Source: Mycolicibacterium flavescens
GTDB taxonomy: Bacteria; Actinomycetota; Actinomycetes; Mycobacteriales; Mycobacteriaceae
Length of the DNA stretch: 64,000 nt
Direction of reading: 5' to 3'
Assembly: GCF_001722335.1 (NCBI RefSeq)
Contig: NZ_MIHA01000021.1
Location: 1 to 64,000, forward strand
Shown: positions 32,489 through 42,056 of the stretch, piece by piece
Numbering within the stretch: the stretch's first letter is position 1
How the letters are laid out: each line of letters starts with the position of its first letter
The notes under the pieces: generated by a model
Databases searched by the model: none
Seen by the model: only the letters and a program-made list of their open reading frames with translations
Told to the model about the DNA's origin: nothing
Position numbers and translations under genes: made by a program

Positions 32489-34981
32489 ATGGGAATACTG
32501 GGACGCAAGACCGGGGACCTGCGCGTCTACCTCGGCGCGGCGCCCGGTGTCGGCAAAACCTACTCGATGCTCGCCGAGGCGCACCGCCGTCTCGAGCGCG
32601 GCACCGACGTGGTCGCCGCGGTCGTCGACACGCACGGACGCCGCAAGGTCGGCCAGCAGCTGATGGGCATCGAGGTCATCCCGCCCCGCACCACGGTTCA
32701 GGATCGCACGCAATACCAGGAGATCGACGTACCCGCGATCATGCAGCGCCGCCCCAAGGTCGTGCTCGTCGACGACTTCGCGCACACCAACGCCCCGGGC
32801 AGCAAGAACAAGAAGCGCTGGCAGGACGTCGAGGAACTCCTCAACGCCGGCATCACCGTGATCACCACGGTCAACATCCAGAACCTGGAGAGCGTTTCCG
32901 AACTGGCCTTCCAGATCACCGGCGTCGAAGAACCCGATCGCATCCCCGACGAAGTGGTACGCGCGGCCGACCAGATCGAGCTGGTCGACATCACCCCGGA
33001 AGCGTTGCGGCGCAGACTCGCTCACGGCAACGTCTACCCGCCCGAACGCATCGACGCCGCGCTGTCCAACTACTTCCGCGCCGAAAACCTCACCGCGCTG
33101 AGGCAATTGACGCTGCTGTGGTTGGCCGACCAGGTCGACGCCGCGCTGGCCAAGTACCGCTCCGACAAGAAGATCAGCGAACGGTGGGGCCCGCGCGAAC
33201 GCGTCGTCGTCGGCGTCACCGGCGGCCCCGAATCCGAAGTGCTGGTGCGACGGGCGTCGCGGATCGCCTCCCGCACCGGTGCCGACCTGCGTGTCGTCTA
33301 CGTCGTCGACGGCGGTGGTCTCACCGCGATCTCCGACCAGCAGAAGAAGACGCTGCGCGATCTGGCGGCCAGCCTGGGCGCCACCATGCACACCGTCGTC
33401 GGCGACGACGTCGCCTCGTCGCTGATCGCCTACGCCCGCGACGTGAACGCCACGCAGTTGGTCGTCGGAACCTCACGGCGATCGCGGCTGTCGCGGATGT
33501 TCGAGGAGGGCATCAGCGAAGCCGTGGTGCAGCAGTCCGGCGGTCTCGACGTCCACATGGTCACCCACGACCAGGCCGCCGGTGGTTTCTCGTGGTCCCT
33601 GCGCTCGCCCCGTCAGCGTCGAATCACGTCATGGCTTGCCGCGGTTGCGATTCCGGCCGCTGCGGGTGGGCTGTCCCTGCTGCTGCCGGATGACTTCTTG
33701 CGCGTCGGCGGCTCGGGTGCGCTGTTCTTCGTCGGGGTGCTGTGCACCGCAGTCCTCGGTGGGCTCGGGCCCGCGCTGCTGGCCGCGGTGCTGTCCGCCG
33801 CGCTGATCACCTACTTCCTGGTGGCGCCGACGAACGCGTTCGCGATCCACGACACCGCCAGCGCCGTCGGGTCGGCGGTGCTGCTGCTCGTCGCCCTCGG
33901 CTTCGCCGCGCTCGTCGACCGCGCCTCCTACCGGGTCCGCGAAGCGCGCCAGGCCACCGGGGAAGCGGCGCTGCTGGCGATGTTCGCCGACGGTGTCCTG
34001 CAGGACGGCGACCTCGACCAGCTGCTGGAACGGGTCCGCGAAACCTACAACCAGCGCGCGGTGAGCCTGGTCCGCAGCCAGACCGGCGACATCGTCGCCT
34101 ACGCCGGCTCGGACCCCTGCGCGGAGGTCGGTGACGCCGACACCCCGGTGGAGATCGGCGACGACGAGTACTGGCTGCTGCTGTCCGGGCCGCCGCTGAC
34201 CACACGCGACCGCCGCGTCCTCAGCGGCGTCGGACGCCAGGCCGTCAACCTGGTCAAGCAGCGCGAGTTGGTCGAAGCCGGCAGGGCCAAGGTCGCCGGG
34301 CAGTCGGAGAAGCTGCGGCAGGAGCTGCTCACGGCGGTCAGCCACGACCTGCGCTCACCGCTGGCGGCCGCCAAGGTGGCGATGTCGCGCATCCGCAACA
34401 GCGACGTCGACGCCTCCGCGGAACTGCTGGCCACGGTCGAGGAGTCGGTCGATCAGCTGACCTCGCTGGTGGCCAACCTGCTGGACTCCGCACGCCTGGC
34501 CGCCGGGGCGGTCCGCGCGGAGATGTGTCGTGTCGAGCTCGAACCCGTCGTCCAGCGCGCGCTGCTCGGAATCGGCGGCGAGTCAGACGAATTCGCCCGA
34601 CCGGGCAGCGAGCGGGTCAAGGTCGAGATCGACTGCGACGCGGTGCTGGCCGACAGCGAACTGCTCGAGCGCGTGATGGCCAACCTGATCGACAACTCAC
34701 TGCGCTACGCCGAGGGAAGCCTGGTGCGGGTGACCGCGGGGCAGGTCGGTCAGCGGGTGCTCATCGCGGTCGTCGACGAGGGGCCGGGCATCCCGCGGGG
34801 CAGCGAGCAGCAGGTGTTCGCCGCGTTCCAGCGGCTCAGCGACGACGACACGATCGGACTCGGTCTCGGACTGTCGGTCGCCTCGGGTTTCGTCGAGGCG
34901 ATGGGCGGCACGATCTCGGCCTCCGACACCCCGGGCGGCGGGCTGACCGTCGAGATCGACCTGCAGGCACCGCCCACCTGA
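32489..34981 (+). CDS. Second KdpD-like sensor histidine kinase (orphan)
   Basis: 830 residues; GTG at 32483 is an alternative start. Domain order equals KdpD: Walker A LGAAPGVGKTYSML, FAHTNAPGSKNKKRW, a USP-like domain, a DUF4118 membrane region (about 380-475), HisKA with AVSHDLRSPLAAAKV, and HATPase_c with NLIDNSLRYAEG and DEGPGIPRG. It is strongly similar throughout to the kdp-operon KdpD but has no response regulator or Kdp gene beside it. It may signal to the KdpE at 4214, or modulate it. In Walker B it has VDDFAHTN where the other has VDELAHTN. Confidence 0.92.
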   Translation: MGILGRKTGDLRVYLGAAPGVGKTYSMLAEAHRRLERGTDVVAAVVDTHGRRKVGQQLMGIEVIPPRTTVQDRTQYQEIDVPAIMQRRPKVVLVDDFAHTNAPGSKNKKRWQDVEELLNAGITVITTVNIQNLESVSELAFQITGVEEPDRIPDEVVRAADQIELVDITPEALRRRLAHGNVYPPERIDAALSNYFRAENLTALRQLTLLWLADQVDAALAKYRSDKKISERWGPRERVVVGVTGGPESEVLVRRASRIASRTGADLRVVYVVDGGGLTAISDQQKKTLRDLAASLGATMHTVVGDDVASSLIAYARDVNATQLVVGTSRRSRLSRMFEEGISEAVVQQSGGLDVHMVTHDQAAGGFSWSLRSPRQRRITSWLAAVAIPAAAGGLSLLLPDDFLRVGGSGALFFVGVLCTAVLGGLGPALLAAVLSAALITYFLVAPTNAFAIHDTASAVGSAVLLLVALGFAALVDRASYRVREARQATGEAALLAMFADGVLQDGDLDQLLERVRETYNQRAVSLVRSQTGDIVAYAGSDPCAEVGDADTPVEIGDDEYWLLLSGPPLTTRDRRVLSGVGRQAVNLVKQRELVEAGRAKVAGQSEKLRQELLTAVSHDLRSPLAAAKVAMSRIRNSDVDASAELLATVEESVDQLTSLVANLLDSARLAAGAVRAEMCRVELEPVVQRALLGIGGESDEFARPGSERVKVEIDCDAVLADSELLERVMANLIDNSLRYAEGSLVRVTAGQVGQRVLIAVVDEGPGIPRGSEQQVFAAFQRLSDDDTIGLGLGLSVASGFVEAMGGTISASDTPGGGLTVEIDLQAPPT

Positions 34982-35043
34982 GCCGAATTGACGGCGCCGT
35001 GAAAACCCGGGTGGGCGCGGGGGCGGTCGGGCAAACTGACCGG

Positions 35044-35715
35044 ATGAGCATCGCGACCGTCGTGACCACCACCCTGGTGCCGTTCGCCTCGGTGGTGTCC
35101 ACGGCGACCGTCGCGATCTGGACCAAGCGCCTGGACACCAGAAGCAAACGCGAAGAACGCATGCACGCTTTGGTCCTCGACTACGAGAGACGAGCGGGCG
35201 AGGACAAGAAGGCCGCGTTGAAGACGTTGATCTCCGCGACCCTGCACGTCAAGCGCGGCGCAGAACTGCGCGCCGGGGCCGAAGTCACCGAGGAAACCAC
35301 CGCCCAACGACGGATCGACGCCCTGCGAGAGTTGTACGAATTCCGCGCGCGGCTCGGCCTGGACGACGGCATCGCCGAGCTGATGATCTACGCCTCAGCA
35401 CCCGTGCGTGAGCTCACCGACCTGGTGCTCGACGAGTGGGACCGCCAGTTCCGCGAGCACGGCTACTCGATGACCCAGCTGGACGCCTGCAAACGGCAAC
35501 TCCTCAAGACCGCCGCCGAGACCCCGGCCGACGATTCGGCGATCCTCAGCGGCGAGGAGAAGTGGTGCGCGCTCAAAGAGGAAGAACACCTGTGGCTCAA
35601 GCGACTTGGTGACGGGTCGGACCTCGACGTCGATGCACTGCTGGACCTGTGCAACCGGGTCCTGAAGGCCGCCCACATGGACCTGCGCGGCGGCTACGGG
35701 ATCGCGACCGAGTAG
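35044..35715 (+). CDS. Membrane-anchored hypothetical protein
   Basis: 223 residues, ATG at 35044. One N-terminal hydrophobic helix (about 4-26, TTTLVPFASVVSTATVAIW) is followed by a long charged, mostly helical cytoplasmic part (RSKREERMHALVLDYERRAG). No catalytic motif is evident. It starts 63 bp after the orphan KdpD-like kinase, and could be co-transcribed with it. Family not recognised. Confidence 0.65.
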   Translation: MSIATVVTTTLVPFASVVSTATVAIWTKRLDTRSKREERMHALVLDYERRAGEDKKAALKTLISATLHVKRGAELRAGAEVTEETTAQRRIDALRELYEFRARLGLDDGIAELMIYASAPVRELTDLVLDEWDRQFREHGYSMTQLDACKRQLLKTAAETPADDSAILSGEEKWCALKEEEHLWLKRLGDGSDLDVDALLDLCNRVLKAAHMDLRGGYGIATE

Positions 35716-37068
35716 TCAGCGGTACTCCGGCGGCGCGGGCTCGGGCAGATCCCACGTGGAGTAGGTGTAGCGCTGTTCGGGCCGGTCGGCCGCGCCGAGC
35801 ATGAACGCCCGGTGGTAGCGGCCGGCACGCGCTATCGAGGCCAGCCAGGTGACGACGGTGCTGATGCGGTTGCTCACCCCGGTCAGGAACGCGATGTGGA
35901 TCAGCCCCCACGCCGCCCACCCCAGATACCCAGACAGCCGGATCGGGCCGACCTGCAGCAGCGCGTTGCCGTGGGATATGTAGGCCGCCGAGCCGAGATC
36001 GCGGTAGCGGTACGGCCGTCGCGGCTGCCCGGCCAGATCGCGGCGGATACAGGCGGCCGCGTGCAGGCCGCCCTGCATGGCGTTCTCGGCGACACCCGGG
36101 AGCCGGTCCCGCCCGACCAGGTCGCCGATGACGAAGATCTCGGGGTGCCCGGGGACGGTGAGGTCCGGCTCGACCTGGATGCGCCCGCCGCGGTCGGTCG
36201 ACGCGCCCAGCACCTCGGCCACGTGACGCGCGAACGGGACGGCTTCCACGCCGGCCGTCCACAGCACCGTCCGGGTCTCGAACTGCTGTTGGGCCCCGCC
36301 CTGCTTGGCGGTGACCGTGACGCCGTCGCGGCGCACATCGGTGACGTGCACACCGAAATGCATCTCGACACCCAGTTCGGTCAACTTCTCGCCGGCCTTC
36401 GCCGAGAGGTCGGGCGCGAAGCTCTTCAGCACCCGGTCGCCGCCGTCGAACAACAGCACCCGCGCCTCTTCCGGCTGGATGCTGTGGAACTCATTGTTCA
36501 GCGTGAGGGTGGCGACTTCGCGGATCTGCCCGGCCAATTCGACCCCGGTGGGCCCGCCGCCGGCGACCGCGAAGGTCAGCCAGCTCGTGCGTTCCGGACC
36601 CGGCGGCAGGGTCTCGGCGATCTCGAACGCGGTGAAGATGCGCTGCCGGATCTCGAGCGCGTCGTCGAGCGTCTTCATCCCCGGCGCCCAGTGCGCGAAC
36701 TCCTCGTGACCCAGATACGACTGCCGCATGCCCGCCGCCAGTACCAGGACGTCGTAGTCAACGACGAACGTGGTCTCGTCGGGGCGCAGCACGGTGACGG
36801 TCCGGGCGTCCGGGTCCAGTTCGTTCGCCTCTCCGAGCAGCGTTCTGATGTTGGAGTGGCGGGCGAACTCTTCGCGCAACGGACGGCTGATGTGTCCGAT
36901 GCTGAGCTTGCCGGTCGCGCACTGGTAGAGCAGCGGCTGGAACAGGTGCTCTGCGGACCGGTCGAGCAGCGTGACGTCGACGTCGACCTTCGCCAGTCGG
37001 CGCGCGCAGAACAGGCCGCCGAATCCTCCGCCGATGATCAGTACTTTGCGTCGTTGCGAGCTCATCAC
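35716..37068 (-). CDS. NDH-2-like NADH dehydrogenase (FAD oxidoreductase)
   Basis: 450 residues, close to mycobacterial Ndh (about 460). The FAD motif KVLIIGGGFGGLFCARRL is near the start, and the NADH motif FAVAGGGPTGVELAGQIREV is near residue 165. FVIGDLVG and the following AMQGGLHAAACIRRD are the C-terminal FAD contact and quinone-site region. A C-terminal hydrophobic/amphipathic stretch (GYLGWAAWGLIHIAFL) fits membrane association. It passes electrons from NADH to menaquinone without pumping protons. No respiratory genes are adjacent. Confidence 0.88.
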   Translation of the reverse strand: MMSSQRRKVLIIGGGFGGLFCARRLAKVDVDVTLLDRSAEHLFQPLLYQCATGKLSIGHISRPLREEFARHSNIRTLLGEANELDPDARTVTVLRPDETTFVVDYDVLVLAAGMRQSYLGHEEFAHWAPGMKTLDDALEIRQRIFTAFEIAETLPPGPERTSWLTFAVAGGGPTGVELAGQIREVATLTLNNEFHSIQPEEARVLLFDGGDRVLKSFAPDLSAKAGEKLTELGVEMHFGVHVTDVRRDGVTVTAKQGGAQQQFETRTVLWTAGVEAVPFARHVAEVLGASTDRGGRIQVEPDLTVPGHPEIFVIGDLVGRDRLPGVAENAMQGGLHAAACIRRDLAGQPRRPYRYRDLGSAAYISHGNALLQVGPIRLSGYLGWAAWGLIHIAFLTGVSNRISTVVTWLASIARAGRYHRAFMLGAADRPEQRYTYSTWDLPEPAPPEYR

Positions 37069-37136
37069 CTCACCGTATTACCCGCTGCGCTGTTCGCGAA
37101 GCATGGCTGAGGGTGGCTACGAAGCGGTCCGCACCA

Positions 37137-37166
37137 TGTAGACCCGCGCGTCTGCGCGGGTCTACA
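37137..37166 (-). terminator. Perfect GC-rich hairpin terminator
   Basis: TGTAGACCCGCGC and GCGCGGGTCTACA form a perfect 13-bp stem with loop GTCT. It lies just past the stop of the leftward gene 37179-38639 and before the start region of the next leftward gene. There is no long T tract, as is usual in mycobacterial terminators. Confidence 0.8.
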
Positions 37167-37178
37167 CGGTGACCTCAA

Positions 37179-38639
37179 TTACTCCTCGCCGCTTGGCGTT
37201 CCGGGATCGTCCTTCGGCGAATCGCCGAGGTTGCCGTTCTGCGTGGCGCCTTCACCGCCGTCCGGCGCAGCGATGTTCTCGGTCGAAGGCGTCTGCGGAC
37301 CGACTCCACCGCCGGAGTTGGCATCGGGCGATCCGGTGCCCTTCTGATTCTTCGACGGTGTGAAGTTGGGCGATGACCGCACGACGTTCTGCGTCGGCGC
37401 CGGACCTGTCTGTTCGCCGGAATTCGCCTGTGCCGCAGGGGGTGTCAGATTCTTCGACGGTTCCTGGCCCGAGGCGGTCGGCGTCGTCGCCGGCGCGGAA
37501 TCAAGCTGCCCCTGGTCGTCGTCGCGCACCGTCACGGTGAGCGTCCGCCCGTTCGGGATGGAAGTGATCGAGTTCTCCGCGGATGTGTCGTTCCCGAGGT
37601 TCTCGCCGCCCGTTGTCTGGAACGTCTCAGCTTCCTGAGGTTGCACAGCGCCACGGATCACGGCATTGATCTGTTGGGTGACCGCCCACGCGCTGTTGCG
37701 CAGGTTCTCCACGAGCGCATCCGCTCCACCGAATGGCGCGGGCAGCGCATCGCGCAACCCGTACAGCGCCGGGTCGGCCACCCACAGCGGGCCGTCGACG
37801 ATGTTCTCGATGATGTCCAGCGCCTGGTCGGTGTCGCCTTGCGCGACCGCGGCCGCCAACTGGAGGACACCGATGGGTGTCAGCACAGCCGACTGCGCCA
37901 ACCGCAGCCCCGTCGCGACGACACCCTGGGCGATGCGGGCGAATCCGTCGATCGGCCCACCCACCGGGGCGTAGGGAACCGGGCCCGGCTGCTGCGCGGC
38001 CAACAGTGTGCCGTCGATGAAGTTCTGCAGCACCCCAGCCGGATCCGCGATCGCGGCGTTGATCTCCTCGGTGGCCAGCCAGATCTGGTTGCGGAAGTTC
38101 TCGATCGCGCCGCCCGGGCCGCCCAACGGTGCGGGCAGGGCGTCGCGCAGTCCGTAGAACGCGGGGTCGACCGCCCACAGCGGGCCGTCGACGATGTTCT
38201 CGATCGCGGCGAGCATCCTGGCGGTGTCGCCCTCGATGAACGCGCTGGCCACCTCGAAGAAGCCCAACGGTGTCAGGATGAATGCGGAGCCCACGCGTAG
38301 GCCGGTGGCGGTGAATCCCTGGCCGATTCGTGACAGACCGTCGAGCGGTCCGTCCGTCGGTGTGTAGGGCACCGGACTGGAGGCCGAGAAGGCCGCCAAC
38401 GTGCCCTCGATGAATTCGCGCAGTGCGTCGACAGGGTCCGCGCCTTGCAGCAATGCAAAGGCCTGGGCGCTGTCGATCGGAACACTGGTGGACCCCACGT
38501 CCGCGCGCAGGCTCACCTCCGGTGAGCGACTCGCCTCGTAGGAGTCCTCTGGTAGCGGTGCGATTCCGCTTGCGCCGATCACTCCGGCCCCGATGAGGGC
38601 AACCCCCGCGGTCACGCACGACTTGGTAGTGGCTTTCAT
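37179..38639 (-). CDS. Secreted mycobacterial protein with two internal repeats
   Basis: 486 residues. ATG at 38639 is chosen because GGGGAGG lies 6 bases upstream; ATG at 38645 abuts that site. The N-terminal MKATTKSCVTAGVALIGAGV is a signal/anchor shared with the protein at 48822. Two repeats of about 135 residues (about 70-205 and 205-345) both contain VPY-P--GP-DG, GLR, LTP-G and AIENIVDGPLW/DIIENIVDGPLW followed by DPAFYGLRDALPAP or DPALYGLRDALPAP. The last ~140 residues are disordered, rich in Thr, Pro, Gly and Asn. Function unknown; probably cell-surface. Confidence 0.75.
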   Translation of the reverse strand: MKATTKSCVTAGVALIGAGVIGASGIAPLPEDSYEASRSPEVSLRADVGSTSVPIDSAQAFALLQGADPVDALREFIEGTLAAFSASSPVPYTPTDGPLDGLSRIGQGFTATGLRVGSAFILTPLGFFEVASAFIEGDTARMLAAIENIVDGPLWAVDPAFYGLRDALPAPLGGPGGAIENFRNQIWLATEEINAAIADPAGVLQNFIDGTLLAAQQPGPVPYAPVGGPIDGFARIAQGVVATGLRLAQSAVLTPIGVLQLAAAVAQGDTDQALDIIENIVDGPLWVADPALYGLRDALPAPFGGADALVENLRNSAWAVTQQINAVIRGAVQPQEAETFQTTGGENLGNDTSAENSITSIPNGRTLTVTVRDDDQGQLDSAPATTPTASGQEPSKNLTPPAAQANSGEQTGPAPTQNVVRSSPNFTPSKNQKGTGSPDANSGGGVGPQTPSTENIAAPDGGEGATQNGNLGDSPKDDPGTPSGEE

Positions 38640-39274
38640 GTACATCCTCCCCGAAAGTTTTCCTAGCCAGCCAGCAATCTACGCCTATGACAAAAAGATT
38701 GAAAGAGGTAAGACTCAGCATCTTTATGGCGAAGAGCCCCGCAAGGCTTGCGGTGGACTCCACGTCGGTAGCGAGCCGACTGGGCGGCCCTGAACTCGGC
38801 GCCTTCGCGGTGAATCCGACAGACGGTTGAAAACACCTCTGAAATGCGATTTGGACGCGGGCCACGGTCGTCATGTCGGCTGTGGCGGCGCTGAAACGCA
38901 GCGGACCGGTCGGCTCCGACTCTTGCCAAGGCCTGTCGAAACCGCGGCCGCAGTGCTTGATGTGCAAACTGGACCCGACGAGCTGCGACGACACACCTCC
39001 TAGGTCCGGCAAACTGTTGTCATGATCTTGATCTACCTGCTGTGACCCGCGCGTTTGCATCAGTGGTAAACGGGTGACGAGCGTCCTCCGCCTGCCGCCC
39101 GGGCGGAGTGCTCCTCGGCCGAGTTGTTAGCTGGATCGCCGCCCCAGGCGGCCCGGAAGCACCGCAGACCGGGGCCGACGCAGGTGTCGGCGCCGGCTTC
39201 GTAAACCTCACCGCAACATCGGCGCAACACCGCGTCGGTAGCTTCGGCCGGACCGAACTACCGGAGGTCATGTG
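38640..39274. other. 635-bp intergenic region between divergent genes
   Basis: No convincing gene is seen. The first 80 bases are AT-rich for this genome (GACAAAAAGATTGAAAGAGG near 38690) and likely hold the promoter of the leftward secreted protein. The right part precedes the acetamidase gene and ends with GGAGG at 39263-39267. Open frames here lack conserved content and clear ribosome sites. Confidence 0.5.
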
Positions 39275-40627
39275 ATGAGTGAGTCGTTCGCGCGCGACGC
39301 CGCCGAGACGATCAGCAGAGGAATCGGCCGACGCGACTTCGTCCGGGCCGTTGCCGCGGTCGGCGCGGGGGCCGGCATCGCCACCACCCTCGGCGCCTGC
39401 ACAACCAAGGACACCCCGCAGGCCGCCGGAGCGACAACGGATTTCGACGTTCTGCAGCCCGGTCAGGGGGAGATCACCGGGGACCACTATCTGCAGTCGG
39501 ATCCCGACCAGGTGCTGTGGGGCTACGTGCCCACCGTGCACGCCGCGGCGGTGATGCGGATGAAATCCGGGCAGACGGTCACCATCGACACGGTCTCGCA
39601 CGAGGGGATCCTCGAAGACCAGGGACGCAACCCCGTCGAGTACTTCGCCGCCGAGGGCGTCGACGAGGGCGACGTGCTACAGGACGCGATCGCCGTGGCC
39701 GCCGATTACCGTCGCACGCACCGCAACTTCGACAAGGACGGTCCGCACGTGGTGACCGGGCCGGTCTTCGTCGAAGGCGCCCAGCCCGGAGATGTCCTGA
39801 AAATTGAGACACTGCAGGCGATCCCGCGCGTCCCGTACGGTGTGGTCTCGAGCCGCCACGGCAAAGGAGCGCTGGGGTGCAAGGCCGACGGCACCCCGCC
39901 CGCGGGTATCACGCTCGACGAGGTCATGCCGCCCGTCGCCACCGACGGCAGACCCAGCGCGAACCCGACGCAGTACGGCAACGTCTCCACGTTCACCGCC
40001 GTCGAGGACGGCCACGGCGTGATGTCCTACGGCGACGCGCGGGTGCGGTTCCCGCTCGCGCCGTTCATGGGCATGATGGGCGTCGCGTACTCGCAGGACC
40101 GCGAAATGACTGCGGCGTCGGCGAACTCGATCCCGCCGACACTCGGCGGGGGCAACATCGACATCCGCCTACTCGGCGAGGGCTCGACGCTGTATCTGCC
40201 GGTCTTCGCCGAAGGCGCGCTGTTCTACGTCGGCGATCCGCACATGGCGATGGGCGACGGCGAGGCCGCACTGACCGCGATGGAGGGGTCGCTGCGCGGC
40301 ACGTACCGGCTGACCGTGTGCAAGCCGGGATCCGGGGACGCGCCGTCGGTGGCCTACGCCTACCCGTTCGCCGAGACCGGTGACGCCTGGGTGCCGATCG
40401 GGCTGTCGGATCCGGACGGTTCGATCGGGGAACAGGGCAGCGATCTGGGGATCGCGATGCGACGGGCCGTCGTCAACGCGCTGGACTTCCTCGAGACCGA
40501 TCAGGGCATGGACCGGGCGACCGCCTACGCGTATCTGTCGGCCACCTCGAACTTCACGATCTCGCAGGTCGTCGACCGCACGGTCGGGGTGCACGGCCAG
40601 ATCTTCAAGTCTCACTTCGCGGCCTGA
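39275..40627 (+). CDS. Acetamidase/formamidase family protein, Tat-exported lipoprotein
   Basis: 450 residues. ATG at 39275 is favoured by GGAGG 7 bases upstream. The N-terminus has twin-arginine GRRDFVRAVAAVGAGAG and then a lipobox-like TTLGACTT, so it is likely exported folded and lipid-anchored. The enzyme part shows GPVFVEGAQPGDVLKIETL, GVVSSRHGKGALG and LLGEGSTLYLPVF, which fit the FmdA/AmdA amidase fold. Related amidases with a signal are uncommon compared with cytoplasmic ones. The gene ends 1 bp from the convergent ehuA stop, so it may be linked to nitrogen or osmolyte uptake. Confidence 0.82.
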   Translation: MSESFARDAAETISRGIGRRDFVRAVAAVGAGAGIATTLGACTTKDTPQAAGATTDFDVLQPGQGEITGDHYLQSDPDQVLWGYVPTVHAAAVMRMKSGQTVTIDTVSHEGILEDQGRNPVEYFAAEGVDEGDVLQDAIAVAADYRRTHRNFDKDGPHVVTGPVFVEGAQPGDVLKIETLQAIPRVPYGVVSSRHGKGALGCKADGTPPAGITLDEVMPPVATDGRPSANPTQYGNVSTFTAVEDGHGVMSYGDARVRFPLAPFMGMMGVAYSQDREMTAASANSIPPTLGGGNIDIRLLGEGSTLYLPVFAEGALFYVGDPHMAMGDGEAALTAMEGSLRGTYRLTVCKPGSGDAPSVAYAYPFAETGDAWVPIGLSDPDGSIGEQGSDLGIAMRRAVVNALDFLETDQGMDRATAYAYLSATSNFTISQVVDRTVGVHGQIFKSHFAA

Positions 40628-40628
40628 G

Positions 40629-41414
40629 CTATCCGAGGGCCAGCACGGCGCGCAGGAACTCGCGGGTGCGTTCGTGCTCGGGCGCGGTGAAGATCTTCTC
40701 GGGCGGGCCGTGCTCGATTACCGTGCCCGCGTTGAGCATCATGACGCGGTCGGAGACGTCGCGGGCGAAGCTCATCTCGTGGGTGACGCACAGGAACGTG
40801 ATGTCGGTGGTGCTCGCGATGTCCTTCAGCAGCGCGAGCACATCGGCCACCAGTTCGGGGTCCAGCGCCGAAGTCACCTCGTCGAGCAGCAGCACGTCGG
40901 GTTGCATCGCCAGGGCGCGCGCGATCGCGACCCGCTGCTGCTGGCCACCCGACAACTGCGACGGGTGGCTGTCGGCCCTGTCGGCCAGACCCACCAGCGC
41001 CAGCAGGTCGTCGGCCCGGCTTTCGGCTTCCCCGCGGGACAGCCCCAGCGAATGGATCGGCGCCTCGGTGATGTTGCGTCGCACCCGCATGTTGGGAAAC
41101 AGGTTGAACTGCTGGAACACCATCCCGACCCGCTTACGCAGCCGCCGCTGGTGTTTCTCGTCGGCGGGCACCTCGCGGCCGCGGCGCGTCATGTGGCTCA
41201 GGCACTCCCCGCCGATGTAGATGCGGCCCGCGCTGACCTGCTCGAGCGTCATCAGCAGCCGCAGGATCGTCGTCTTGCCGCAGCCGCTGGGCCCGATGAG
41301 CGTGACGAATTCCCCTGGTGCGACGCTGAAGTCAAGGCAGTCGAGCACCACGTCGTCACCGAAGCGCTTGACCACCTGGTCGAACCGGATCATCTCAGTG
41401 GGCGTATCGGACAC
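40629..41414 (-). CDS. ehuA: Ectoine/amino-acid ABC transporter ATPase (EhuA-like)
   Basis: 261 residues. Walker A GPSGCGKTT, Q-loop VFQQFNLFPNMRV, ABC signature LSGGQQQRVAIARAL, Walker B VLLLDEVTSALDPE and switch His in VTHEM. It powers the two permeases upstream. GTG at 41414 has GGAG nearby; ATG at 41393, one base past the permease stop, is the alternative. The PAAT (polar amino acid) subfamily is clear; ectoine specificity is inferred from the gene set and order. Confidence 0.85.
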   Translation of the reverse strand: MSDTPTEMIRFDQVVKRFGDDVVLDCLDFSVAPGEFVTLIGPSGCGKTTILRLLMTLEQVSAGRIYIGGECLSHMTRRGREVPADEKHQRRLRKRVGMVFQQFNLFPNMRVRRNITEAPIHSLGLSRGEAESRADDLLALVGLADRADSHPSQLSGGQQQRVAIARALAMQPDVLLLDEVTSALDPELVADVLALLKDIASTTDITFLCVTHEMSFARDVSDRVMMLNAGTVIEHGPPEKIFTAPEHERTREFLRAVLALG

Positions 41415-42054
41415 GTCGCTCCATCCATCGGACGAGTAGGGAAGCCGCATAGCTGAGCACGAGGAACAGCACACCGGCGATGGTGATCGGCTCGACGTAG
41501 CGGAACGCCCGCGAGCCGAGTTGGTTCGCCACGCCGACGATGTCGAGGACCCCGATCATCAACAGCAGCGGGGTCTCCTTGAGCATGGAGATCGTGTAGT
41601 TGCCGAGCGCGGGCAGCACCCGCGGCACGGCCTGGGGGAGGATCACCGCCGTCCAGGTCCGCACCCGCGGCAGGCTCAGCGCGACGGCGGCGTCCCACTG
41701 CCCCCGCGGGACCGCCTCGATGCCGGCGCGGTACACCTCGGCGGTGTAGGTGGCGTAGTGCAGACCCAGGGCGATCACCCCGGTGGTCAGCGGATCGAAC
41801 TGCACGCCGAAGTCGGGCAGCACGAAAAAGAAGAAGAAGATCTGAACCAGAAGCGGTGTGCTGCGGACGAACTCGACGAACCCCCAGGTCGCCGTGCGCA
41901 CCAGCGTGAACCGCGAGCGGCGGAGCAGCGCGAGCACCAGGCCCAGCGCGTACGCCACCAGCGAACCGAGCACGGTGGCCACCAACGTGATACGCAGCCC
42001 GTTGATCGCGATGTCCGGGAACACGTCCCAGGCGTACTGCCAGTCCCAGACCAC
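41395..42054 (-). CDS. ehuD: ABC transporter permease (EhuD-like)
   Basis: 219 residues from GTG at 42054. About five membrane helices with the polar amino acid permease motif. VEFVRSTPLLVQIFFFFFVL is typical of the PAAT N-terminal half, and the EAA loop is EVYRAGIEAVPRGQWDAAVA, which contacts the ATPase. It forms a heteromeric channel with the product of the upstream permease gene, from which it is separated by 2 bases. Confidence 0.85.
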   Translation of the reverse strand: MVWDWQYAWDVFPDIAINGLRITLVATVLGSLVAYALGLVLALLRRSRFTLVRTATWGFVEFVRSTPLLVQIFFFFFVLPDFGVQFDPLTTGVIALGLHYATYTAEVYRAGIEAVPRGQWDAAVALSLPRVRTWTAVILPQAVPRVLPALGNYTISMLKETPLLLMIGVLDIVGVANQLGSRAFRYVEPITIAGVLFLVLSYAASLLVRWMERRVRYAH

Positions 42055-42056
42055 GG

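Noticed and set aside
32324..33391. Upstream extension of the leftward secreted protein
   Set aside because: Antisense to the KdpD-like gene; the signal peptide and ribosome site fix the start at 32323.
37627..39060. Long leftward ORF across the secreted repeat protein and its upstream region
   Set aside because: Mostly an alternative-frame shadow; the upstream part has no conserved content.
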